A stretch of 64,000 nt of DNA, from the NCBI RefSeq assembly GCF_030867145.1, contig NC_134436.1, positions 124,001-188,000 on the forward strand, in the 5' to 3' direction. The notes beneath the pieces are model-generated. The model made no database searches, was not told the origin of the DNA, and saw nothing but the letters and a program-made list of their open reading frames with translations. Positions 12,752 to 21,061 of the stretch are shown in pieces. How positions within the stretch are numbered: position 1 is the stretch's first letter; every line of letters starts with the position of its first letter. The translations under genes and the position numbers were made by a program. This DNA comes from Opisthocomus hoazin (taxonomy: Eukaryota; Chordata; Aves; Opisthocomiformes; Opisthocomidae).

Positions 12752-12943
12752 GATTGGCTCAGCTGTGGCCAGTGGGCGGGCACAGGCAGCCCAGGCCTCT
12801 CCTCACAGCTCCGCTGATTGGCTCAGCTGTGGCCAGTGGGCGGGCACAGGCAGCCTGGGTCTCTCCTCACAGCTCCGCTGATTGGCTCAACCGTGGCCAG
12901 TGGGCGGGCACAGGCAGCTTAGGTCTCTCCTTACAGCCCTGTG
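12752..12943. promoter_or_regulatory. Three tandem 64-bp units, each with a CCAAT box and a GC box
   Basis: The unit starts at 12752, 12816 and 12880, an exact 64-bp period. Each copy carries GATTGGCTCA (inverted CCAAT box, NF-Y type) and GTGGGCGGGCACAGG (GC box, Sp1 type) about 15 bp apart. Such paired sites are typical of CpG-island promoters. A YY1-like site follows at once. The probable target is the next MROH unit to the right, whose body has been replaced by the ERVL; this is inference. Confidence 0.7.
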
Positions 12944-12950
12944 GGCAGGG

Positions 12951-12962
12951 GCAGCCATTTTG
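12951..12962 (+). promoter_or_regulatory. YY1-like site
   Basis: GCAGCCATTTTG matches the known YY1 core (GCCAT with a T-rich flank, the reverse complement of AANATGGC). It lies just downstream of the CCAAT/GC-box repeats, where YY1 sites often mark the start-site region of TATA-less promoters. Exact start-site use is not shown. Confidence 0.5.
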
Positions 12963-13283
12963 TCCTCCCGTGGTGGCCAAAGCCGTTTGTCTGCAGGGAG
13001 CGGGGCGGGGAGATGCCGAGCTGCTGTCGGTCTGGGAGGGCGGCAGGGACACGAGGCAGTCACAGCACGCACACAGGGGGGACAGGAGGAGAAAGAGGCC
13101 TGCCCAGGTTCTCCTGCTCTCTCAGTCTGAGCTCCGGCCTGGGTGTGCAGCCCAGCACCACAGTCAGGGGTTTCCTCCCGGCTGCACAGCTTTGTATCAG
13201 GGAAAGGGACTCTGCTCCTTCCTTATTTAGTTGTAGGCCTACAGTTTCCCTTTTTTTCCCACCTTTTCTTTCTCCCTGTGACA

Positions 13284-13560
13284 TGCGGAAAGCAGACTCC
13301 ACAATCTGTCAGACTGTGAAGTAGGTATGTTTATTCGTGCCGGGCGGCACGGGGGGTAGTCCCACCAAAGTCGTGCGCGCCGAACAGCAACGGGTCTCTT
13401 CAATTTATACAATCAAATATTACATATACATTAGATTTCCCAATACACCTATACACATGCATCTATCCTCATTGCATATCAAAATCGGTTCTGAGAAATA
13501 ATTTCCATATACTCCTCCCAGTTGCGCTTGCGCAGTGCCTCCTAGTGCTGGTCATCGGGG
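13284..13560 (-). mobile_element. LTR-like fragment of an endogenous retrovirus, minus strand
   Basis: Read on the minus strand there is a TATA box (TGTATAAATTG, plus-strand 13402-13412). A GC-rich R-like segment follows, then AATAAA (13330-13335) about 70 bp downstream, and a short U5-like tail ending in CA at 13284. The order TATA, R, poly(A) signal, U5 is that of a retroviral LTR with a compact R. The 5' edge of this LTR was not found and no coding region accompanies it. Confidence 0.45.
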
Positions 13561-14413
13561 GTCCCAAGATGAAGGCCCATCCTCTTCATCACGGTGTCAG
13601 CTGATTGACCTTTGTTTCTGTACAAACTCAGTTCTCCCCTGGCTCCCATCCACACAGCAAGGTCGGTCTTGACCGGTTCTAGGCGACTCCCAGCCCCTAC
13701 CAGGAACTGACCCCTTTGTATGGAGATGCAAGATTCTGCTTCAGTTAATTTAGACAATAGATGAGCACCATCAGCTTTTTAAATGCACAGTAACTATTAG
13801 GTAATGCCACTTGTATTAAAATCCCTTTTAACCCCTTCCTTCACCTGCTTCCCCCTAGTTTCATTCTCTATTAAAGACAGTTAGGATTTTATTTCTGGAC
13901 GTGTCAAGGAGTGGCTAGATACAGGATATAAGCGTAGGCGAGTCTATACCTGCAGAGCTGTAGGCTACGGGTAGAGTAACGATTTGCTCATTGTAGTTTC
14001 TTTGTTATATTCTAAAATAGGTAAGCCCGAGGACAGCAGTGTAGTCCTCCCACTGAGAAGGTGGGCTCGGTGCAGAGTGGCAGGAAGCCCACCCGGACTG
14101 ATGTGGGAGGAAGGGAGACGGGAAAGGAGCACAGCAGAGAGGTCCAGTGAAGAGGCAGCTGAAAGACGGTTCCTCCTGCACGCGAGGTAGGAAAGCCTGG
14201 GCTGGAGAGACAGAGGGCTCTGCTGCTGATGCTGGAGACAGCCAGAAGCAGGTCCTCTTCACAGAAGGTGATGTGCATTGCAGCCTTTCAAAGGGCCTTC
14301 AGAGCTCCTGTGAGTTGGGGCCCTGTGACAGTGACAGGCAGGTCGTCAGCCCGCAGCTCTGCGGCAGTTCAAACTACCGCTGAAACACTTCTGGCAGGTG
14401 CTGTTCTGTTTCA
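13561..14413. other. Spacer without a recognised gene
   Basis: It contains the second copy of the 60-bp shared block (13600-13659) and otherwise unremarkable sequence. Part of it may belong to the minus-strand LTR that ends at 13284. No exon is supported. Confidence 0.4.
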
Positions 14414-15007
14414 CTCTGGGCACTCCTTTCATTGACTAGAAATATTTCTTTCCAATTAGGTGAAGCCGATCTTCTTGCACTGGTCTTCTCTTTCTGGAGC
14501 ACGCCCTGACATGATTTGTTGTTCAGAGCTTTCACCTCTGTTACCAAGAGGAGAGGCAGTCACGCTGTAAAACGACTGCTGGGAGTAATGACTTCTTCAA
14601 GTCTGATTTTGAAGGTCCAAGCCCTCTTTTTGGAGTCAAAAGCTTTATTTATAGGGTCCGAAGTCCAAACCTTCAGTTTTAGCTTCCAAAGCCTCCTTTT
14701 CAGGGACAAAAGCCTCCTTTTTGGAATTCAGACTGCAATTCGGAGGGTGCAAAGCCTTGTTTTGAGCATCCAGAGACCGATTTTTAGGCTGCACGTCCTT
14801 AATGTTTGGGGTCAAAGCATCATCTGGGGGAATAAAATTTTATTTCAGGGTTCAAAGCCTCTTTTTTATTTCCAAAGCTTTATTTTTAGGGCTCAAAGCC
14901 CAATTCTTAAGGCCCAAACACACATCTGGAGCTTCCAAAGTCTCATTTGCAGCATCCAAAGCCCTCTTATACAGCGCAAAGCCTCCATTGGAGTGCCCAA
15001 AGCCCTG
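14414..15007. repeat. Near-identical duplicated block, copy 2, with minisatellite
   Basis: It corresponds to 1-594 at more than 99 percent identity by eye. The minisatellite part starts near 14603 and breaks off at 15007, where ERVL gag sequence begins with no LTR. In copy 1 the minisatellite continues for another 700 bp and leads to the MROH gene. Confidence 0.95.
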
Positions 15008-16110
15008 CAGGCACAGTGACTGAGCCCAATGACCAACCTGTGCAGGTAGCAGTCGCCCCCGTAAAACTAAAGAAAGATGCAAAGAGAGCAGATCGCTCCG
15101 GGAGGGATGACGATGAGCCAGGGTCATCGCGGGAGATAGAGACAGAGATCATCACCCGGTCCCTGTCCCTGGGCGAGCTGCGAGACATGCGGAAGGATTT
15201 CAGCCGCCACCCAGGCGAGCACATTGCCACCTGGCTGCTGCGGTGCTGGGATAACGGGGCCAGCAGCTTGGAATTAGAGGGCAAGGAAGCCAAGCAGCTG
15301 GGATCCCTGGCCAGGGATGGGGGCATTGACAAGGCCGTTGGGAAAAAGGAACAAATCCTCAGCCTCTGGAGGAGACTTCTGTCAGGCGTGAGGGAGAGGT
15401 ACCCCTTCAGTGACGATTTTGTATGCTATCCTGGCAAGTGGACCAATATGGAAAGGGGTATTCAGTACTTGAGGGAATTAGCTGTGCGGGAGCTGTTTTA
15501 CTGTGACACAGATGATGAGCAGGTACCCACAGACCCAGATGAACTTAAGTGCTCACAATCCATGTGGAGGAAGTTTGTGCGGAGTGCACCCTCCTCACAT
15601 GCCAACTCACTGGCAGTTGTAAACTGGAAAGGTAAAGACGCACCAACAGTGGATGAGGTGGCTGTCAGACTCCGCCAATATGAGGAAAGTCTCTCTTCCT
15701 CCCTTGTCTCAGCCGTGGAGAAACTGGTCAAGCGACTAGACAGGAATATGTCCTACTCCCCACCTGTGCGGGCCCGCATCTCAGCTATTAGGGGCAAGCG
15801 TTTCCCTGCTCAGGAGAGGTAATACAGAGGCTACACACCACGGGGCACCCTGTGGTTTTACCTGCGTGACCACGGAGAGGACATGAGGAAGTGGGATGGA
15901 AAACCCACCTCAAGTCTAGAGGTACGAGTCCGTGGGTTGCGAGGTAAAACAATCACAAAAGGGGACTCTGTTAGGAAAAGTGCCGCTCCAGTTTCCAGAA
16001 GCCAGCTCTCCAGACCAGGTAGACAGTTTGACCTTGATTCCGATCCTCTGGAGGGGACCTCCAAGTCATTTTTACAGCAGGTGAGCAGCAAATTCTCTGA
16101 CGAGGATTAG
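15008..16110 (+). pseudogene. gag: ERVL gag remnant (5'-truncated, internal stop)
   Basis: The frame is open from the junction at 15008 to a TAA at 15820-15822, then continues in the same frame to a TAG at 16108-16110. The N-terminal matrix part is missing. The remaining region is charged and helical and fits a capsid-type Gag, with a stretch SLGELRDMRKDFSRHPGE near its start. No CCHC zinc knuckle is visible. The TAA is probably a disabling mutation, because the frame after it continues with similar composition. The TAG lies in the same frame as pol. Confidence 0.7.
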
Positions 16111-19100
16111 AGGGGCCCTGCCTCCAGCCAGGTGGAGGAAAGGGACAACCGTGTCTATTGGATGGTGTGGATTCGGTGGCCTGGCACGTCAGATCCACAA
16201 GAGTATAAAGCTCTAGTGGACACTGGTGCACAGTGTACTTTAATGCCATCAGAGTTCAAAGGGTCAGAGTCCATTTGCATTTCAGGAGTGACAGTGGGGT
16301 CCCAAGAGCTGAGTCTACTGGAGGCTGAAGTGAGCCTCACTGGGCAGGACTGGCAGAAGCACCCCATTGTAACTGGCCCCGAGGCTCCGTGCATCCTTGG
16401 GATAGACTATCTTAGGAGAGGCTATTTCAAGGACCCAAAGGGGTATCGGTGGGCTTTTGGCATAGCTGCTGTGGAGACGGAAGAAATTAAACAGCTGTCC
16501 ATTTTGCCTGGTCTCTCGGAGGATCCTTCCGTTGTGGGGTTGCTGAGGGTTGAAGAACAACAGGTACCCATCGCGACCACAACGGTGCACCGGCGACAGT
16601 ATCGTACCAACCGAGACTCCCTTCTCCCCATTCATCAGCTGATCCGCCAGCTGGAGAGTCAAGGAGTGATCACCAAAACTCGCTCACCCTTTAATAGTCC
16701 CATATGGCCAGTGAGAAAATCTACTGGAGAGTGGAGACTGACAATAGACTACCGTGGCCTGAATGAAGTCACACCACCGCTGAGTGCTGCCGTGCCAGAC
16801 ATGCTAGAACTTCAATATCAGCTGGAGTCAAAGGCAGCCAAGTGGTATGCGACAACTGACATCGCTGATGCATTCTTCTCCATCCCTTTGGCAGCAGAGT
16901 GCAGGCCACAGTTTGCTTTCACCTGGAGGGGCATCCAGTACACCTGGAATCGACTGCCCCAGGGGTGGAAACACAGTCCCACCATTTGCCATGGACTAAT
17001 CCAGATTGCACTGGAAAAGGGTGAAGCCCCAGAACATTTGCAGTACATCGACGACATCATTATATGGGACGACACAGTGGAGGAAGTTTTCGAGAAAGGG
17101 GAGAAAATAGTTCAGATCCTTCTGAAAGCCGGTTTCGCCATTAAGCGAAGTAAAGTCAAGGGACCTGCGCAAGAGATCCAGTTTTTGGGAATAAAATGGC
17201 AGGATGGGCGCCGTCAAATCACAATGGATGTCATCAACAAAATAGCAGCTATGTCTCCACCAACCAGCAAAAAGGAAGCACAGGCCTTCCTGGGTGTTGT
17301 GGGTTTTTGGAGGATGCACATCCCAAATTACAGCCAGATTGTAAGTCCTCTGTACCACGTGACCCGGAAGAAGAATGATTTTGAATGGGGCCCTGAGCAA
17401 CGACAGGCATTTGAACAGATTAAACGGGAGATAGTTCATGCCGTAGCCCTTGGTCCAGTCCGGTCAGGGCAAGATGTTAAAAACGTGCTGTACACCGCAG
17501 CCGGGGAGAATGGCCCAACCTGGAGTCTCTGGCAGAAAGCACCAGGGGAGACTCGAGGTCGACCCCTGGGGTTCTGGAGCCGGGGATACAAAGGATCCGA
17601 GGCCCGCTATACTCCCACTGAAAAAGAGATTCTGGCAGCATATGAAGGCGTTCGAGCTGCTTCAGAAGTGGTGGGCACTGAAGCACAGCTCCTCCTAGCA
17701 CCACGATTGCCGGTCCTGGGCTGGATGTTCAAAGAGAGGGTCCCCTGTACGCATCATGCCACCGATGCTACGTGGAGTAAGTGGGTCGCTCTGATCACCC
17801 AGCGCGCCCGAATGGGAAACCCCAGTCGCCCAGGAATTCTAGAGGTAATCATGGACTGGCCAGAAGGCAAAGATTTTGGAGCATCGCCAGAGGAGGAGGT
17901 GACACGTGCTGAAGAGGCCCCACTGTATAACCAGCTGCCAGAAGATAAGAAACAGTATGCCCTGTTCACGGATGGGTCCTGTCGCATTGTGGGGAAGCAG
18001 CGGAGGTGGAAGGCTGCTGTATGGAGCCCTACACGACAAGTCGCGGAAACTGCCGAGGGAGAAGGTGAGTCCAGCCAGTTTGCAGAGGTGAAAGCCATCC
18101 AGCTGGCTTTAGACATTGCCAGTCGAGAGAAGTGGCCAGTGCTCTATCTTTACACCGACTCTTGGATGGTGGCCAATGCCTTGTGGGGGTGGCTGCAGCA
18201 ATGGAAGAAGAACAACTGTCAGCGCAGAGGCAAACCTATCTGGGCTGCCCCATTGTGGCAAGATATTGCTGCCCGGCTAGAGCAGTTGGCTATAAAAGTC
18301 CGTCACGTGGACGCCCACATCCCTAAGAGTCGGGCCACTGAAGAACATGAAAACAACCACCAGGTAGATCAGGCTGCTAAGATTGAAGTGGCTCAGGTGG
18401 ATCTGGACTGGCAGCATAAGGGTGAACTGTTTATAGCTCGGTGGGCCCATGACACCTCGGGCCACCAAGGAAGAGACGCGACATACCGATGGGCTCGTGA
18501 CCGAGGGGTGGACTTGACCATGGACACCATCGCACAGGTTATCCATGAATGTGACACATGCGCTGCAATCAAGCAAGCCAAGCGGGTAAAGCCTCAGTGG
18601 TATGGAGGACGATGGCTAAAATATAAATATGGGGAGGCTTGGCAGATTGACTACATCACACTGCCACAAACCCGCCAAGGCAAGCGCTATGTGCTCACAA
18701 TGGTGGAGGCCACCACCGGATGGCTGGAAACCTACCCTGTGCCCCATGCCACCGCCCGGAATACCATCCTGGGCCTGGAAAAACAAGTCCTGTGGCGACA
18801 TGGCACTCCCGAAAGAATCGAGTCGGACAACAGGACTCATTTTCGCAACAGCCTCATAGACACCTGGGCCAAAGGACACGGTATTGAGTGGGTGTATCAC
18901 ATCCCCTACCATGCACCAGCCTCTGGAAAGATCAAGCGGTACAATGGGCTGCTAAAAAACCTATCTGAGGGCAATGGGGGGTGGGACTTTCAAAAATTGG
19001 GATCCCCATTTAGCAAAGGTCACCTGGTTGGTTAACAGCTGGGGATCCACCAACCAGCCTGGTCCTGCCCAGTCAAAACCTCAGTGCCCCGTAGAAGGAG

Positions 19101-19297
19101 ATAAAGTCCCTGTAGTGCACATGCGGAACATGTTAGGGAAGACGGTTTGGGTTAGTCCTGCCTCGGGAAAAGGCAAGCCCGTCCACTGGATTGCCTTTGC
19201 TCAAGGACCTGGGTGTACCTGGTGGGTAATGCGGAAGGATGGGGAAGTCCGATGTGTACCTCCTGGGGATTTGATTTTGGGCGAAAATAGTCCATAA
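16111..19297 (+). pseudogene. pol: ERVL pro-pol (protease, RT, RNase H, integrase), inactivated
   Basis: The frame is open from after the gag TAG to 19035. Aspartic protease: LVDTGAQ near 16217. Reverse transcriptase: LPQGWKHSP near 16958 and YIDD at 17044-17055. RNase H: acidic residues in LFTDGS, FAEVKA, LYTDSWM and HQVDQAA. Integrase: an HHCC-type region with CDTCAA, then the catalytic core. The first two acidic residues are present (GAC at 18649 and 18826), but the third position, 35 residues on, is lysine (AAG at 18934). The glycine expected just after the second aspartate is arginine (AGG at 18832). A frameshift in the G-rich stretch near 18972-18982 moves the integrase C-terminus into another frame, which stays open to 19297. 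The integrase is therefore inactive. Confidence 0.88.
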
Positions 19298-19789
19298 ATA
19301 AATTGTATAAAGTTAATTGTTAAATAACCCTGTCACTGTCTGTTATCACTGTTATAATTGTTATATTTTGTACCAGTAGTAGCATAGTAAGAATCATCCA
19401 CATTAAAGAAGGATGGACTTTTTTGATGAAAACCTAGCAGAGCACAGCGATGATGGAACTGGACCTGGTTTTCAACAACTGGCATCCAGCAACTTCATCA
19501 AGATCAACATCTCCTGCAGACTGTGGACATGGGCCGCACCAGATATATCAGCCGTGAGCTCCGGATGCAGCAAGTGACCGCCCACCACCACACATCACCT
19601 CTCCTGCACGGAAGACCATTATGACAGATGGAGCCCAAAGTCATGGATTAAATGAACTCAATGGACACTTTAGAGTGATGATCCATAGACTAAGGGAATG
19701 ATATCTGGAGACAGGAGAAGTGGTGGTGATCAACTGGACAATGGGGGACCTGGGCATGACGTAGATGGTATGGAATAAGGGGTGGATAA
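19298..19789 (+). other. ERVL non-coding region between pol and 3' LTR
   Basis: No env-like or dUTPase-like frame is seen. The stretch is stop-rich and ends in a purine-rich run (GGAATAAGGGGTGGATAA) directly before the LTR, in the position of a polypurine tract that primes plus-strand synthesis. Confidence 0.6.
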
Positions 19790-20208
19790 TGTCCTGGGTT
19801 TGGCCAGAACAGGGTTAATTTTCACCGGACTCCAGGAAGGGGCACAGCCGGGGGGTGGGGGCTGACCCCACCTGGCCGAACAGAGCCCGGTGTTCCATAC
19901 CCTGTGACGTCACGCTGGGTTCCGGTGCGGGGGGGCGGGGCGGCGGGAAGGCACTCGCGGCTTGGGGGGACGCAGCGCCGGTCCTGTTTCGGGAGAGCGG
20001 CTGTCTGGGTTGTACGGTTCGTTGTTGTGTTTCCTCCTTATTTGTATCGTTGCTGTTCCTGGATTCCCTCTGTTTGCTGTTCTGTTAAACTGCCCTTATC
20101 CCGACCCATCAGTTTCTGCCTCTTTCTTTTCATTCTCCTCCGCACGCCGACGGGGAGAGGGGCGGCCGCGTGGCGCTTTTGTTGCAGGCGGCAGCCGAAA
20201 TCGAAACA
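19790..20208 (+). mobile_element. 3' LTR of the ERVL provirus
   Basis: It starts TGTCCTGGG and ends GAAACA (TG...CA ends), and it is closely similar to the solo LTR at 20635-21056, most strongly in the U3 half. It carries a perfect TGACGTCA at 19905-19912 and a GC box just after it. The 5' partner LTR is lost, so no target-site pair can be checked. Confidence 0.85.
19905..19912. promoter_or_regulatory. Palindromic CRE in the ERVL LTR
   Basis: TGACGTCA is the full consensus site for CREB/ATF factors. It is followed within 25 bp by a GGGGCGGGGC GC box, so U3 looks like a TATA-less, GC-box promoter. The same arrangement is kept in the solo LTR. Confidence 0.6.
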
Positions 20209-20634
20209 GTTTTTCAGCAATTTAAGTCACAGATATGATCTGTAATGGGACAGATGACACTAACTGCATCTGACCATCCTAATATACTCCAGATGTTTAT
20301 CTTTGCAAATATTGTTAGCTTGCAGTAGACTTTGTGCAAAGGTAGCAAGAGGAAGAGAAGTCTGTCTTTGAATTTTAAAGCTTTCTTTGCATGTGTCATT
20401 TTGTGTCCTTCTGTCTACGTGACTCGCAGCACTACACTGCACGTTCTGCGGAGCCCCTGATCTGCTAGTGACATTCACGGCTAGCTGGGTGGTGGTGGAA
20501 GGGTGCCAGTTCTCGCAGTGCGATTTCAGTAAGGAATTTCAAACTAGTTAGACTTCCCTAAAATCCAGAAACTCATTTACCAGTTCAGGAAGAGGTGGTG
20601 GTGTTGCCTTGTCCTGCCAGTGCTGAGTGCTGTA
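20209..20634. other. Unique spacer between two ERVL LTRs
   Basis: AT-richer unique sequence with no supported exon. It separates the proviral 3' LTR from the solo LTR and ends with CTGTA (20630-20634), the left half of the solo LTR's target duplication. Confidence 0.5.
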
Positions 20635-21056
20635 TGTCCTGGGTTCGGCCAGAACAGGGTTAATTTTCACCGGACTCCAGGAAGGGGCACAGCCGGGGGG
20701 TGGGGGCTGACCCCACCTGGCCGAACAGAGCCCGGTGTTCCATACCCTGTGACGTCACGCTGGGTTCCGGTGCGGGGGGGCGGGGCGGCGGGAAGGCACT
20801 CGCGGCTTGGGGGGACGCAGCGCCGGTCCTGTTTCGGGAGAGCGGCTGTCTGGGTTGTACGGTTCGTTGTTGTGTTTTCTCCTTATTTGTATCGTTGTTG
20901 TTCCTGTTTTCCCTCTGTTTGCTGTTCTGTTAAACTGCCCTTATCCCGACCCACCTGTTTTCTGCCTGTTTTCTTTCCATTCTCCTCCGCACCGCGGCGG
21001 GGGGGAGGGGGGGTCGCGTGGCGCTTTTGTTGCTGGTGGCAGCTGAAACCAAAACA
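20635..21056 (+). mobile_element. Solo ERVL LTR with perfect 5-bp target-site duplication
   Basis: A 422-bp LTR beginning TGTCCTGGG and ending CAAAACA is flanked by CTGTA on both sides (20630-20634 and 21057-21061). A 5-bp duplication is what ERVL integrases generate. The lack of internal sequence means a provirus inserted here and then recombined between its LTRs. It is the same family as the LTR 426 bp upstream, with differences mainly in the R-U5 half. Confidence 0.9.
20750..20757. promoter_or_regulatory. Palindromic CRE in the solo LTR
   Basis: TGACGTCA sits at the same relative place as in the upstream LTR and is again followed by a GC box. The solo LTR could act as a promoter or enhancer pointing towards the MYH10-derived region; this is inference. 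Confidence 0.55.
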
Positions 21057-21061
21057 CTGTA

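Larger units (their letters stand above)
15008..20208 (+). mobile_element. 5'-truncated ERVL-type endogenous retrovirus with 3' LTR
   Basis: The order is partial gag, pro, RT, RNase H, integrase, a non-coding stretch of about 490 bp with a purine-rich tract, and a 419-bp LTR. The 5' LTR, primer-binding site and start of gag are missing. No env is present, as in ERVL elements generally. The LTR start (TGTCCTGGGTT...GGGTTAATTTTC) resembles avian ERVL LTRs, and the RT-to-integrase region reads like class III ERVL. The element carries several inactivating changes and is not autonomous. It forms the boundary between the MROH region and the MYH10-derived region. Confidence 0.88.

Noticed and set aside
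12754..13230. 158-codon plus-strand frame over the CCAAT repeats
   Set aside because: Its repetitive protein is just the 64-bp promoter repeat translated; the non-coding regulatory reading explains it better.
15008..20208. Possibility that the ERV is a class II (ERVK) element, because its RT has YIDD
   Set aside because: The LTR start, absence of env, 5-bp duplication of the related solo LTR, and the RT-integrase sequence style fit ERVL better.
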